Source of the DNA: Plectrocnemia conspersa
Taxonomy: Eukaryota; Arthropoda; Insecta; Trichoptera; Polycentropodidae
Length of the DNA stretch: 64,000 bases
Reading direction: 5' to 3'
Assembly: GCA_009617715.1 (NCBI GenBank)
Contig: VTFK01000063.1
Location: forward strand, 372,001 to 436,000
Shown one piece after another: positions 1 through 11,779 of the stretch. How positions within the stretch are numbered: position 1 is the first letter of the stretch; every line of letters begins with the position of its first letter. Below the pieces are notes generated by a model. That model was not told the origin of the DNA and did no database searches. It saw only the letters and a program-made list of their open reading frames with translations. The translations under genes and the position numbers were made by a program.

Positions 1-120
1 TGTATTTAAAATTTATAATAAACTAAACATACTTAAAATTTATAATAAACCAAAAATATTTGAAATCCATAATAAAATAATTATTCTAATGTTGAAAAAA
101 ATATTTTAAATAAATTTGGC

Positions 121-202
121 AACATTCGCCTAAATTTAATTACACATTTTTACTGTACAGAGAAGCTAATACAAATCCACATTATTTATATTAATCTTTG
201 TT
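121..202 (+). repeat. Dispersed repeat, copy 1 (inverted relative to 14741-14816)
   Basis: About 80 bp matches the reverse complement of 14741-14816. The shared core reads AGAGAAGCTAATACAAATCC followed by ACATTATTTATATTA. Neither ends nor target duplication could be defined, so the element class is unknown. Confidence 0.6.
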
Positions 203-399
203 CTCAAAAACTATAACAAGAGCATCTATGTAATGTGGACGGCGAATCTACCAAATAATTCAAAACGAAGAAGGCATTTTCTTCACCAATTGTCAGTTCT
301 TCAGTCCAACAGAAGCACGGTTTAAGCTTCGCTCCTTAGTTTTTTTCACCTTAATATCATCATTCCAGCGGACTTGTCATTTCGCTGCTATAGCTCTTC

Positions 400-1200
400 A
401 ATACTTTCATTTTCTAAATGAGATTATTTTGTTGTTTTTTGGTGGCTTGCTATTTACGAGAAGCTGCTTTTCAACTTCATATGGGGTATTCTTCCTCGAT
501 TCTTACATTTTCTAGATGAGATTATTTTGTTGTTTTTTGGTGGCTTGCCATTTATGAGAAGCTGCTTTTCAACTTAATTTGGGGTATTCTTCCTCGGTTC
601 TTATATTTTCTAGATGAGATTATTTTGTTGTTTTTTGGTGGTTCGCCATTTATGAGAAGCTGCTTTTCAACTTCATTTGAGGTATTCTGGGTTTCTTGCC
701 TTTCCTTTACGTCTATGTATTTTTTTTAATAAACACCTACGCCTTTTTCTGTTGCGTTTTATGTCTTGATATTCATGAATCTACCCCATCAATATTGTCT
801 ATCATCTCTAAAGTGTATAGCAACTTCTTCGCCTAATTTACTTTCATCGTCTAATGAGCTAATTTTTAAACCTTTTGCTTATTTGTCATACAATTTCGTT
901 ACATTCTTTGCTAGTCCGGATATGTGGTTTGTTTCCACTCGGAATAAATTTCTTCATGTTCTTTATGAAGATTAGATAATTCTCTAAAGTCAGTTTCAAA
1001 TCTTCTATGGCACCTTAACCACTGAACAGTTTTGTCCAAGCGCGATTTGCGCATGGAGTTTGTTCGTATACTGACGAGCCCGATACTTGTTCGGGCAAAT
1101 CTTGTTTCATCTTATTGGTATTGTTTTTCCCAAGCGGAATATATTTTTTACAGAAAGTAGTTGTTCACAATTCGTCATCTAGCACATTCTAACTTGAATT
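400..1200 (-). pseudogene. Decayed reverse-strand coding-like stretch, unidentified
   Basis: Read on the minus strand, this stretch gives lysine-rich, hydrophilic peptide segments broken by stops and frame changes. One open segment near 1170-1030 contains MKQDLPEQVSGSSVYEQTP; another near 690-560 contains EVEKQLLINGEPPKNNKII. The latter lies in the 98-bp tandem repeat, so related peptides recur. No domain was recognised and no start or splice structure is convincing. It could be a degraded host gene or the coding part of an old transposon. The evidence is composition and partial openness only. Confidence 0.25.
408..702. repeat. Tandem repeat, about 98-bp unit, three copies
   Basis: The motif TTTCTARATGAGATTATTTTG begins at 411, 508 and 607, giving spacings of 97 and 99 bp. 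Each unit continues through a GTGGYTYGCYATTTAYGAGAA segment and GAAGCTGCTTTTCAACTT. The units differ at only a few positions. The third breaks off near 690-700. Confidence 0.9.
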
Positions 1201-1254
1201 TATATACCTGTATGTACTTTTTGTGGTGCTGACAGAGTTTATCAACACCTAACT

Positions 1255-1544
1255 CAGGGCCGGCCCTGGGTTATTTGGCGCCCCAGGAAAAAACTAAATT
1301 TGCGCCCCCCCCCCTTAATAACTCATTATATAAGCACAAAAATATAATTCAAATTAAAGTAATTTAATATTATATTTGTAGTTATTTAAGAATTTGTAGT
1401 GCATAGTGGAGTATACAAAAAATAATATCGGATTATATTTTTAAAAAATATTGTTTGATAATTTTAAGTGAATATTACGCCTTTATTTGGTATCACGGCA
1501 CCCCAGGCGATCGCCTGTACTGCCTGCCCCTCGGGCCGGCCCTG
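1255..1544. mobile_element. hAT-type MITE with 8-bp target duplication
   Basis: A 290-bp element starts CAGGGCCGGCCC and ends with its reverse complement GGGCCGGCCCTG. It is flanked by perfect 8-bp direct repeats, ACCTAACT at 1247-1254 and 1545-1552. An 8-bp duplication with CAGGG termini is typical of hAT transposons. The inside is AT-rich, has a run of C near 1306-1315 and no transposase frame, so it is non-autonomous. The TIR is itself nearly palindromic. Confidence 0.92.
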
Positions 1545-2192
1545 ACCTAACTATCTATCCTGTCATCAAAAAGCACGGCAAGAAATATTATTATAAAATG
1601 GTTCTAGACTATCTAGAATCAAAACAATATGGAATTCGTTTTAATATCTATATGAAACAGGAAGGTTTCAATTTAGATTAAATCTTGAAAAATACGGAAT
1701 AATACAGCAACACTTAGGATGTCAGTAATCGCGGATCTTGCTTAACTCGAGAAAGGGTGAAATACCCCTTTGATAAATAGCCATTAAAACTCGAACTCAA
1801 ACAAACTGATGATGATCTCTTAAATAATTTCAGCATTACTATATTAGGTTATCAACCAATCCAAGGTTCAAAAGTTTTTGCAGCAAAATTCTTTTTTACA
1901 ATTCATAGAAGCATAGAAGTAATGAATAGGTGTAGAAGTTTTTACACCATGGTTTATGTGTCTCAATAATAATTTGTATCTATCTTAATTAATCTTCATT
2001 GTCATGATTTAATTTTAACTATAATTCCACAAAATTTTCTTAGGAAATAAGCAGAAAAACTGCAGCAATAATATAAATTATTCTTAATGTTATTGTCAGT
2101 TATTATGTAATATTTTATTGTATGTTTTATTTTTGGTGTAATAAAAAAATGTTGTTATAAAATATGTTTATTATTGTAAATAATATTATAAT

Positions 2193-4459
2193 TTAAATAA
2201 GACTAACATGAGTGGGTGTGGTGTTGTAATAGCATTTATAAATATTGTAAGCTTTATCAGCGGGATCCGTACCCTTAGTGTTTTTGCACACTTCCATGAT
2301 CAATCGAGCTCCTACGCGGTTGGCATCTGGAGGCAGCTTGGCCATAATCACGTCTTCGTTAAGCTTTCCTTCGGTGTTGACAAAGTTGGCCTTTCTTAGA
2401 AAGCAAAAAGCAAACTTTTTCAGGTTTTCGTCTTCTGAGAAGTCCCCTTTTCGAGCCTTCTTCACCAGATCCGGATTGACTTTGCTTTCTTCTAAGCATG
2501 CCGCTTTATATTGTTTCACTTTGGCTTTCTGCTCTTTCGTTAGAGTTAAGGCCTGAGAACATTAATTAATTTTAATTAATTTATGCTAATATTTCATAAT
2601 ATAAAATATGATAACCATTTTGCTTTCGTAATACAATAATAATAAATATCTACAAACGTCTGACAAAAACAATAATATTTTCAAGTAAGCCATAATGGTT
2701 TTAATTAATTTAAATTCAACTGGAGATAAATATCTATTTAATTAACTGTTAATTAATATATTACTTTTCTACTACATATATATTATGTATTCACTAATTT
2801 TCACTTTGACTTACTGTGTTTTTTGGTGTCCATATATTTTAATAACAACATAACAACTTTTATTTATCTATAAAATTAAATAGATAATTTGTTATAAATA
2901 TCGTTCGTTATTTTTTAAGTGGATATTGTCAATTTAATTAATTGGTAATTAATTAAATTGACAATATTAATTAAATTAAAAAATACATACACATATTCGC
3001 TACATATGTATATATGATATATAATATATAAATGTTTATTAAGTATCTAGTTTTTATTTATTTGTGTAATTAAATAGCTAAAAAAATTTGCCACATGTTA
3101 TACGTTTTATAATATGTCATTATTTTTAAATTGTTATATTTTTTAAAATATGTCATTTTTTTTTTCCCTTTTAGTTACACAAAATATTTTGAAAATAACT
3201 TTAATTGCATTTTTAATGCAATATTAATATTTAATGTAAAAATTGTATTTATTTAAAGCTCAGTTTTGGGGTCTAGAATTTAAATATGATTTTTTTGAAA
3301 AATATTTAAAAAAAAATGCTGTACTTCTACAAATCTGCAAATAATACAATTATTTTTTTTAGTTGAGTCTTAGGTAAAAATTAGTTTTAAAATTCTTTAA
3401 AAGTGATTATGACTTTAATTCCAGGATAATTGTTCTGAGTGTGACAATTAGCTTTATAATTTTTTTTCTATAATAAAATTGATTAACCATGTTTATTTGT
3501 TATATTAGTATTTTATAGCATTTATTGGTATTTTTTGTAATAAACTTATAATGTAATTGTTGATAAAAAAATACTTCAAAAACTATTGCAATAAAAAATA
3601 CACCTACATATAGATTTAAAACTAAAATAGAATTTAATATATTAATCATAGTATTGAATCTTTGTGGCAAAAGAATGCACCTAAATATAAAATATTACAT
3701 GATTTAATAATGACAAGTACACATATATTGAAAATAGTTTTTACAATATACCAAAATAGTTAAAAAAAATTGTAACAATTTTTATATTGAGAAATTTACT
3801 TGTTTTTTTTTAAATTCATCAGTTACTTTTGAATTGATTTAAATTTAATCTAGTTTTAAAAATATTTATAAATTTAAACCATTTAGAGAATTTTTTTATA
3901 ACAGAATTTATGATACTTAAAACGAGACGTTATTGTAAAATATACCATGTAATTATATGAATAATTTTATTTACTTTTTAGTAAAAAAATACAATATCTA
4001 ACATAATATAATATACCTACATTAATTACAACTTTATGGAAAGAAAAGTTTAAATCGGCTAATTCTTAAAAACTATATTTTAGCAAAAGGATAATATCAA
4101 CAATCCATTTTTGTCCATAAAAAAAATTCATAAACTAAAAACCGAACCTTATTGAAAAAATTATACAATATAAAGTAACTTATGGTTTAATTTATTTTGT
4201 GTTAAAAAAAAAGTGTAAAATTCTAAAATGAAGATCTTAACTTATACGTATTTTATCTCAATTTCCAAGTTATGATCTGTATAACTCTAAAATAAAATTT
4301 ACCTAATATTTATATTTAAAAAGAACATATCAAAAATGTTTTCTATGTTAATTATTAGAAAGTAAGTCATATTCTTTGATGCATTAATTTAAGAAAACTA
4401 GAACTCACCTGGATGGAAATAATCACAGATAAAATTACAACACTATATAATAGTTTCAT
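2193..4459 (-). CDS. Minus-C odorant-binding protein, gene 1 of array
   Basis: Predicted secreted carrier of small hydrophobic ligands (PBP/GOBP family). Exon 1 is 4409-4459 and encodes the 17-residue signal peptide MKLLYSVVILSVIISIQ. A 1,856-bp intron (GTGAGT donor, TTCTCAG acceptor) follows, then exon 2 at 2193-2552, which starts Ala-Leu-Thr. The protein is 136 residues. Four cysteines lie at about 36, 67, 106 and 124, spaced X30, X38, X17. This matches the OBP pattern with C2 and C5 missing. A GDF motif and FCFLRKANF sit in the usual places before and at the second cysteine. An AATAAA signal lies about 20 bp past the stop (2167-2172, minus). It is the last gene of six on this strand and has the longest intron. 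The fold and family are clear; ligand and tissue are unknown. Confidence 0.9.
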
Positions 4460-4530
4460 GATTGTATGATTGTTGGTAATGCAACTAGCGGTTAACACAA
4501 GAAACTGACATTGCTTACAGTTGCACTCTG

Positions 4531-4537
4531 TTTTATA
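4531..4537 (-). promoter_or_regulatory. TATA box of OBP gene 1
   Basis: TATAAAA on the minus strand, about 72 bp upstream of the ATG at 4459. Its position and form match the TATA boxes of the other five OBP genes here. Confidence 0.6.
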
Positions 4538-4599
4538 GTAATTCTGTAATTCAATCATAAGGACATCTAAGCGCAATCTATTGAAGAATTAAAGGTTGC

Positions 4600-7500
4600 A
4601 TAACTTGGATTTGTATTGATATCAAGGCGAAAAGTCATATAAGCGAATAATTATTAAACTCAATATACATTTAAGGCCTTGTTTAACATGTGACATTAAT
4701 AGGTCTTGAATTTTGAAAATTTTATCTCAAAGGTTTATTTTACTATGTCATTTCCCATTGCAATATAGGCAATTAATTAAATAGAACTTGTACGGGTTTC
4801 CATTTATTTTTTTGCGACAAAAAAGATAAGTGTGATTCAAATACATATGCGTCTTGTTCTATAAGGTATTGTCTAACTCTGTTTATAGAAGATGGAAAAT
4901 AAGTGCTTTTAACTCTTTTGCTTTGATAAAATAACTTACTAGTACACATTTGACTTCAATAATACTAATCTTAAACCTAACATAAAACTGAAGGAAAAGG
5001 CAAAAAGTTATGAGGAACACAAAATCGAATCATATTATAGAAACAAGATCGATTTTCTGAATCACCGATGACCTGAAGCTGAAATAAAATAGTAGAAGAT
5101 AAGAACGACTGGTGTTATTTGACTAAGCTGTTCTGGAATAAGTAAAATCAAACAAGAAATACAGTTTTGTTTACATCATGGCTTTCCAGAATGAATTTGC
5201 CGGAACCTCCCAGATCGGTAAGAGAATAGTCACAAGGACTTAATAAACACTATAAAATTAATTCCTCAAGTTATTCTTTACTTTCTAATAATTAACAACT
5301 TATTGTGTAGTTTTGTTCTTACAATGACTTAAAAGCAATAACAAATATTTTAATGTCAATGTGATTTTAACTGCGTATTTTATTTTCTAGCCAGAAAAAG
5401 ATACCGATTATTAGTTTATGTAAGTAAAAGTTTATGCAGTCTTGTGTTGTATTATGCGTGCTCATTATACCCGTTCTTTACCTATTTTTAAAATCGTTTT
5501 TTTTTCTGACTTTTGAATAAAATAGTTTACTCACAGCTTCTCAAAATTAATTTACTAAAAAAATAGGTTAGGTTAGTTGGGTATATTACTTTTTTATACA
5601 GATAAAGTATGCTTTCAGTTAATTTTATTAACTAATTGGATTGTTTAATGATAATAATAACGTTAAAAATTAAAGTAATCAGATTTATTGTTTGTATTTT
5701 GTATCTAAATATTTATACATATGACTAATATTTTTATCTTCATCAAACAGGTTACGCGTTACTATGCAGGCAACATAAACAATGAATATACATATCTGGT
5801 TTTTTTAACTGAAACCAAAATTGAATCTGATTATATCATCACATTGCTGCATGATTGATAGAGTGCAAAAACATATAAGTTAACAGCAACGAACGAGTTA
5901 AAAAAAATATTGAATAGAAGAACTAGTTGACCATGAATGTATTATTATGTCCTCTGACTTCCAACGTTCGATGATTCATTCTTTAATAGAAATTTCGACA
6001 AATGCATAACATATTATACTTACAACACCTTACTTTTTTTATATATAGTGACCCAATAATATTGTTTTAACCTTTTATCATATGCAAGCGTGAAAAACAT
6101 TCAGACGGACTTATTTACATGTTAAGATATTTTCTATCTAAGTCAATCAGTTAATCTACATTTAGTATCAAAGGTATATTAGATCATTTGATGCAAATTA
6201 GCATCGTCTGTTATTGAATTAAGCAATAAAATTGATTGTATGCAATTAATTATTGGAATAATCACAGACGATGTTAAAAGACTACAAAGGTCACTCTTAA
6301 TAAGAAATTGCAATACCAAAAAAAATAATTATTAAACATTTTTACAAAATTTGATATTTAAACTGAATAAAAATGGAACTCTTGGTATTTAAAAAAAATT
6401 CTCAATATTAATCAATCTTAAACTATATTAGAAAAAAATAAACTAAAAATATAGCTAAAAAGTTGTGTTTAGTCTCAATTACATGTACTATAATAATTTT
6501 GTCACAGAGATAAAATTTTATATGTGTGGAATTACACGTCTTTTATAGATTTTATATTGTTAAAAAACAGAGGCAAGTTCTTATTTTTAAAAAACACTGA
6601 TTTTATTTTCATTGAAAATATAAATAAAATATTAAAATCAAAAATATGAATATTTATTCAACTCATTTATCGGTGCACTTAATCTGGATATGTTTCAAGA
6701 ATTTAATTGTGTGGATTACAACCTCCTGCACAATTAACTTAGAGGGCATTCTAACGACTAATTCGAACAAATAAAAATAAATGCAAACTTGTCTCGAAAA
6801 TACGGTCTTAAGAACAGAAGAGGGATCCAAAAGAGAGTAGTTTTAGCGCAAAAATACTATTGTTATTTTTTCCTCTTTGTTAACAATCGCCGAAACTAGC
6901 TACATTGTAGATTTACTATCAAGGTGTAAACATATTTCGTAGGTGTGTTTAAGAAACGATGCAATTGGCCCACCAACATCTTCATCTACACTTGGTTACA
7001 GACGGGTAGCTAGAGAAAGAAAAGCAGACAAAGGAAGATGCTCCAAAGACTCAGCCCCGAAAAGTCATAGCACGAAGCACATCAGTGAATAGTCCAGCAA
7101 CCATCACAAGATCACATCATGATAATTGAAATAAATTATTAGAAATAATTTATATTAAAAAGCTTTAAATATACAATTGTTAGTATGCATATTTTTAATT
7201 GAATGTCGTCATTTAATGAATTATTATTTACGTAAACGCAATAATTTAACGTGAGAACATCGGTGACTGGTGTGGCGTGATATGGCATACGTATCGTTTA
7301 TTGATGCTGCTAGGGCCAATAATATTTGACCCCCATCTTTGTTGAAAATATAGTAGTTTGTTTTGGCTTCTACAGTTTCACAGCGCGTTAATACTCTTTT
7401 GATTTGACATTGAAAGTCAATTAATCGATAGATTAAAAGCAAGTTAATTATTTGCCCTTCAAACAATGCCTAGGATTGAAGTTATCAATGATAAAATAAT

Positions 7501-7940
7501 GCATCTGATGTGTGAAGAGGATATTGATTGATTCTGTACAAAAGAAAGTTAATTGTGTGACGTCACCTTCAACTTCGGACTGCCTTCTTGCTCCTAGAAA
7601 ATCTTCGCTTCGGACTTACGCCCAACTTCATATATGAGCAATCACCTCCAGGGCACGCGCTCAAGGACAAGCACTGACGCCCCCCAGAAGGAGATATTCA
7701 TAAGGGTCACTGTGTACAGTTCGCTGTACAAACGTCCTCCACAAATCGTCAACTAACCCAACCGAAAACATCGAAGTTGCCACCCACAACCATAACACTT
7801 CAATTGTTCGTTTAATATTTTTTGTAGATTTTCATGAATATATGATTTAAAAAAATATTATTTTTATTTCTAACTTAACCGTAATTTTATTTTTTAAAAA
7901 CCGGAGCTCCCTTTAGATGGAGTGAAAATATTAATAATGG
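4600..7940. other. Intergenic, no gene recognised
   Basis: Mostly AT-rich sequence between OBP genes 1 and 2. Two GC-richer islands stand out. At 6960-7110 there is an open plus-strand stretch of about 45 codons with no recognisable motif. At 7550-7800 there is a proline- and serine-rich but broken stretch. Both may be transposon relics. The GGTTAGGTTAG at about 5573 is too short to be telomeric. Confidence 0.5.
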
Positions 7941-7959
7941 AACAATATCACGGTACGCG

Positions 7960-8056
7960 ACAATTGGGCGACGGACAAATGGGCGATTCCGGTCAAATGG
8001 GCGACGGTCAATTGGGCGATGGTTATTTGGGCGACGGTCATATGGGCGACAGAAAT
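7960..8056 (+). repeat. GGGCGAYGG minisatellite, left arm
   Basis: Six units of the form GGGCGACGGTCAAATGGGCG-type sequence, about 18 bp each, sometimes with TTCC inserted. The same units occur reversed at 9435-9543. Confidence 0.9.
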
Positions 8057-8580
8057 TTAAAAGCTTGCACGCTTTGCTGTATTGTAAATATTAATAAAAT
8101 ATACATTAAAATGAAAAAGTATATTAAATGAAAAACCATTTTATTCTCAAATTATTAACTCTTATTATAATTATATGCAATACCACGTAAATATTCTATG
8201 ATATTTTTTTTATTGTACCTCAAAACTTTTTAAAAAAATTCTTTAGTCTATTCTTTTATAAAGATATCCATTCCAAACATATTTTTCCTTGCCTTTATGA
8301 CTTAATATGCCTGAATTATCCATTTATGAAGAATATAAACTGTGGTAACTCAAATTAGTCGTTCTCAACAATGATCTATAAAAAACAATTATCTATAAAT
8401 AACACATAAAATATAACCCACATGTGAATAAAAAGACACATACCTATTTTCTTGCTGTACTGAATTTTGTACCAAAAACACAATGACACTGACAAAGTGT
8501 TTTAAAACCACGACAAAAATAATTTTCAAAGACGCAACGAAACTTTTTGCGAACGTTTTCAATCAAAATTCAAAAGTATA

Positions 8581-9085
8581 CTGAGCGCTATTATATTTAT
8601 GTGTAACTACCCTATCTAGCTTTAAATAGATAACTGTAAAATGCAATTTTTGTGAATTCCTAAAGTTTATTCTCACACTAATTTCCAAGGCTCAAAACAT
8701 AAAAAAATTTCGCGATAAGGGCCAAATCCACGATAAACATTTATCAGCGCTATTTCATGGTTATTATATTTATATATAACTACCTTATCCAGTTTAAAAT
8801 AGATAACCGTTAAATATCCGATTTTTGGAAATTCCAAAAGATTGTTCTCACAGTAATTTATAAGTCGCAAAATATAAAACAATCGCGTAAATGGCAAACT
8901 CCACGATAAACACTTATCAGCGCTAGTTCTGTGTTATTATATTTATATATAACTATCCTATCTAATTTAAAATAAATAACTGTAAAATATGCGATTTTTG
9001 GAATTTCCAAAAGTTTGTTCTCACAGTAGTTTCCAAGGCTCAAAACATAAAAAAAATTCGCGTAAGGGCCCACTATAAACATTTA
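8581..9085. repeat. 173-bp tandem repeat, three copies
   Basis: The landmark TAACTA(C/T)C falls at 8604, 8777 and 8950, exactly 173 bp apart. Each unit carries TATTATATTTATRTRTAACTA, then GATTTTTGGAAATTCC-like, TTCTCACAGTA, and ACGATAAACATTTATCAGCG. Divergence between units is moderate, so the triplication is not very recent. Confidence 0.9.
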
Positions 9086-9434
9086 TCAGGTAGGTATTTA
9101 TAATAAAAGTGTTTTATGATATCGTGTAACTCTCTTAAATTCTTAAATAAAAAAATCAAACTGTTTAAGTGATATTTTATGATTAAATATGCACAAATGA
9201 TAAGTAAATATATAGAAATATCTAATTAATATCTATGTAATTAGGTATATTATAATTTGTGTAGACCGAATAATGTTTTCATCATTTAATTCTATTCTAC
9301 AAAATATTACTTATATTTTCGTATGTACGTATATATATAGATATATTTTATTATGTATTAAATTATGTTAATTATTAAATTAATTATATGATCATGATTT
9401 GCATCACATTTATTTGTAATGCATTATTATTGTA

Positions 9435-9543
9435 TCGCCCAAAAGACCGTCGCCCAAAAGACCATCGCCAATTTGTCCGTCGCCCATTTTGAATCGCCCA
9501 TTTGACCGTCGCCCAATCGCCGTCGCCCAATTGACCGTGTCCC
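9435..9543 (-). repeat. GGGCGAYGG minisatellite, right arm
   Basis: On the plus strand this reads as repeated CCGTCGCCCAATTGACCGTC-type units: the left-arm minisatellite in inverted orientation. The number and order of units differ from the left arm. Confidence 0.9.
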
Positions 9544-9599
9544 CAATATCACGATCAGCTCAGATATAGGTATATATCACGCAGGAAAGCGTAGATCAT

Positions 9600-9695
9600 C
9601 TAGAAAGAACGATAACATGGAGAGGCTTGTAACTAGGAATATCGAAGGATCAAGAGGAAGAGAAAAACGTCTCCTAGCAGAAGTGCAATCATAAA
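9600..9695 (+). mobile_element. Possible LINE reverse-transcriptase tail fragment
   Basis: A short open stretch from an ATG near 9617 reads MERLVTRNIEGSRGREKRLL. This resembles the basic IEGKRGRGRQR-type motif near the C-terminus of CR1/RTE-like LINE proteins. No other part of the element is visible next to it. Confidence 0.35.
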
Positions 9696-10007
9696 CATCG
9701 TATCATGATCTTCATTAATATTGAAACATCAAAGATGGTGTAAGTGAAAGATATAATAATATAATTTGTATTTTTATTTTCATGACCGGTTATGGTAATT
9801 ATATTTCGTGTCGCTTGACACGAACGCTATCTATCGTGCGCTTCGCAGATAGTTAATCATATTTTTTTCGCACATTTGCAAGGCATATTGATAGAATAAT
9901 ACTCATTTGTAAAATTGTTTAATCTTTTATTGGTGTATCCGGGACAAGGTTATCAGTACCGTTGTACTACAGAGGTATAACAATATATTATTCAGTTGCA
10001 GCATAGT

Positions 10008-11660
10008 CTAAAAGAAGTCTTCCTGTCCGGGCCTCTCGGCGTCGTAGCACTTAGCGTAGTTCCAGGCGGATTCTGTGTGGGTGGTTCCCTTTTTGGTGAG
10101 GCAGATGTCCAAGGCGCGGTTTGCGTCGACGCGGTCTTTCTCGGCTACCTTGGCTATGGCTGCTTCCCTCAGGAATGTACCGCTCTCGTCCATGATGCCT
10201 ACCTTCTTCTGCATGCAGAAGAAGAACTCCTTGACTTTTTCGTCATCAAAGTTGAAATCTCCGGCCTTGGCCTTCATGGTCAGGGTCCTGTCGGCTCCCG
10301 TTTCAGTGTAGCACTCTCCATAGTACTTCTTGACGGTCTCCCTTTCCTCAGTCGTCAAGGCCTTAAAAGTAAAAAATACATATGTATCAATAAAATTATC
10401 TTCAAAGTACTCTGAACGCATGGGTCTAGTCACCGTCACCGTCAAGAACGGGGTAATGTGATGAGATATTAGAGATCACGCGTTGTATTGAGTTGATATT
10501 CGCAATGCAATAAATATTATTCCTAGTTCTATAATACTTGAGAATTACTCTGTAATTGAATTTTTATTACATTACTCTACTAAGGAGTAATTAATTGTCT
10601 GAATATTTTATAGATTGAGGATCGAAGTAAATAATTTTGTGTGTGAATAATTTTATTTTCAGAATATATAATATTATTTTAGAATCTATTAGCTTTAAAA
10701 TATGCTAATTTTCAAAGCGAGTTGTCTAAAATATGTGACATCCCAAGTTTTTTAATACTATATTGTTGCCTCACTGTTTTTTGGTAATATTATACCATAA
10801 TGTTTTGATAATATTATTCACATAAGAGGTATTATATTTGGTAAAAAAATTTAACCTATCATATTTCAATCAAAATTTCGGTTTTTAATTCTAAAGTTCT
10901 TATTAACAATCAAAGCAGTAGTTTTGAACATTGATTTTCTTTCTTCTTTGATAACATATATTTAACTGTTTAAATATTTACTAATAATTTTTTTTAATAA
11001 TTTTCATGAAATAAAAAAATAAAAAACATAAAATATTGATGTTCTACAAAAATTTCATGGGGAATATCGAAAAAATGATTCTAAATAAACTAAAGTTTGT
11101 ATTAACTATTTAAAAAATATTTTAGCAGCTCTTATTCTATTGAAAATTGCTACTAAAGTTCTGAAGCATATTAAAAAGATCCTGCTGAAGAAAATATTTT
11201 TTTGAATAAAATATTTAGTATTACAAATAATTTTAAGTTCAAATATTAAAACTGTCGATTTTCCAGTCATCTAAATCAGATTTAATTTAATTTGAAGAAA
11301 AACTTAATATATGGATTTTCACATTTAATAAATATATTTTTAAGACTTAAATTCCCCAATTAATGATGTAAATAGTGAATAATCTTAAAGATTATGATAT
11401 TCTGAAGCTTTTATGAAAAATAAGAAAAAAACATTAAAAACAGTGAATTTACATAATTTGATATTAGGTATTTTATATTGAAAAATATTTTTAAGTGAAA
11501 TGTTTTAGATGAATTAATAAATGTATTTGTAGATTTACATAAAACTAATGATATTATTTTATGACTTAAATTTATTTTGAATATGAAATAATATGATCAT
11601 TATATTATATACCTGAGCCGCTACGAAGAAGGCAACGAAGAAAAACACGAAGAACTTCAT
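10008..11660 (-). CDS. Minus-C odorant-binding protein, gene 2 of array
   Basis: Secreted small-ligand carrier of the PBP/GOBP family. Exon 1 (11613-11660) encodes the signal peptide MKFFVFFFVAFFVAAQ. A 1,251-bp intron (GTATAT donor, TTTTAAG acceptor) separates it from exon 2 (10008-10361), which starts Ala-Leu-Thr. The protein is 133 residues with cysteines at about 33, 65, 103 and 121 (spacing X31, X37, X17), the four-cysteine Minus-C pattern. Visible family motifs are KAGDFNFDDEKVKEFFFC, GIMDESGTF, AIAKV and WNYAKCYDAERP. It shares AGDF/SGDY, FxFCxxKxxGIM and the AWN/SWN tail motif with genes 4 and 5. A minus-strand AATAAA lies at 9926-9931, about 77 bp past the stop. An in-frame run continues upstream of exon 2 to 10445 but is intron read-through. 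Confidence 0.92.
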
Positions 11661-11728
11661 TTTGAGATCTCGTTGGAGTCGGTTGCTGGGCGTTGTCTGA
11701 AGAAGTACCTGAAGTCTAAAATTCTGCG

Positions 11729-11737
11729 CTTTATATA
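11729..11737 (-). promoter_or_regulatory. TATA box of OBP gene 2
   Basis: TATATAAAG on the minus strand, 69 bp upstream of the ATG at 11660. Confidence 0.65.
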
Positions 11738-11779
11738 TTTGCGAAATTATTTTGGTGGGGGCAAAAGTAAACATTGATT

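Larger units (their letters stand above)
7953..9543. mobile_element. Non-autonomous DNA element with inverted minisatellite ends (possible Mutator-like)
   Basis: A 1,591-bp segment is bounded by a perfect 10-bp direct repeat, CAATATCACG at 7943-7952 and 9544-9553. Its ends are inverted relative to each other: each carries a minisatellite of CAATTGGGCGACGG-like units pointing inward. The terminal bases also pair imperfectly (GTACGCGACAATTGGGCGAC versus GGGACACGGTCAATTGGGCG). Inside are three copies of a 173-bp repeat and AT-rich spacer, with no transposase. A 9-10 bp target duplication with long repetitive inverted ends is what Mutator-like elements show, but the superfamily is inferred from structure alone. 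Confidence 0.7.

Noticed and set aside
5570..5585. GGTTAGGTTAG, and a similar word near 36050, as interstitial telomeric repeat (insect TTAGG)
   Set aside because: Only two units each; expected by chance in DNA of this composition.
7960..8056. CRISPR-like array
   Set aside because: Units are contiguous minisatellite repeats without unique spacers, in a eukaryotic genome.
7922..8131. Small protein with repeated GDGQMGD-type residues
   Set aside because: It is the translation of the minisatellite arm of a DNA element; no upstream promoter or family match.
9996..10415. Long plus-strand frame of 139 codons
   Set aside because: It is the antisense of OBP gene 2 exon 2; GC-rich exon sequence keeps the opposite strand open.
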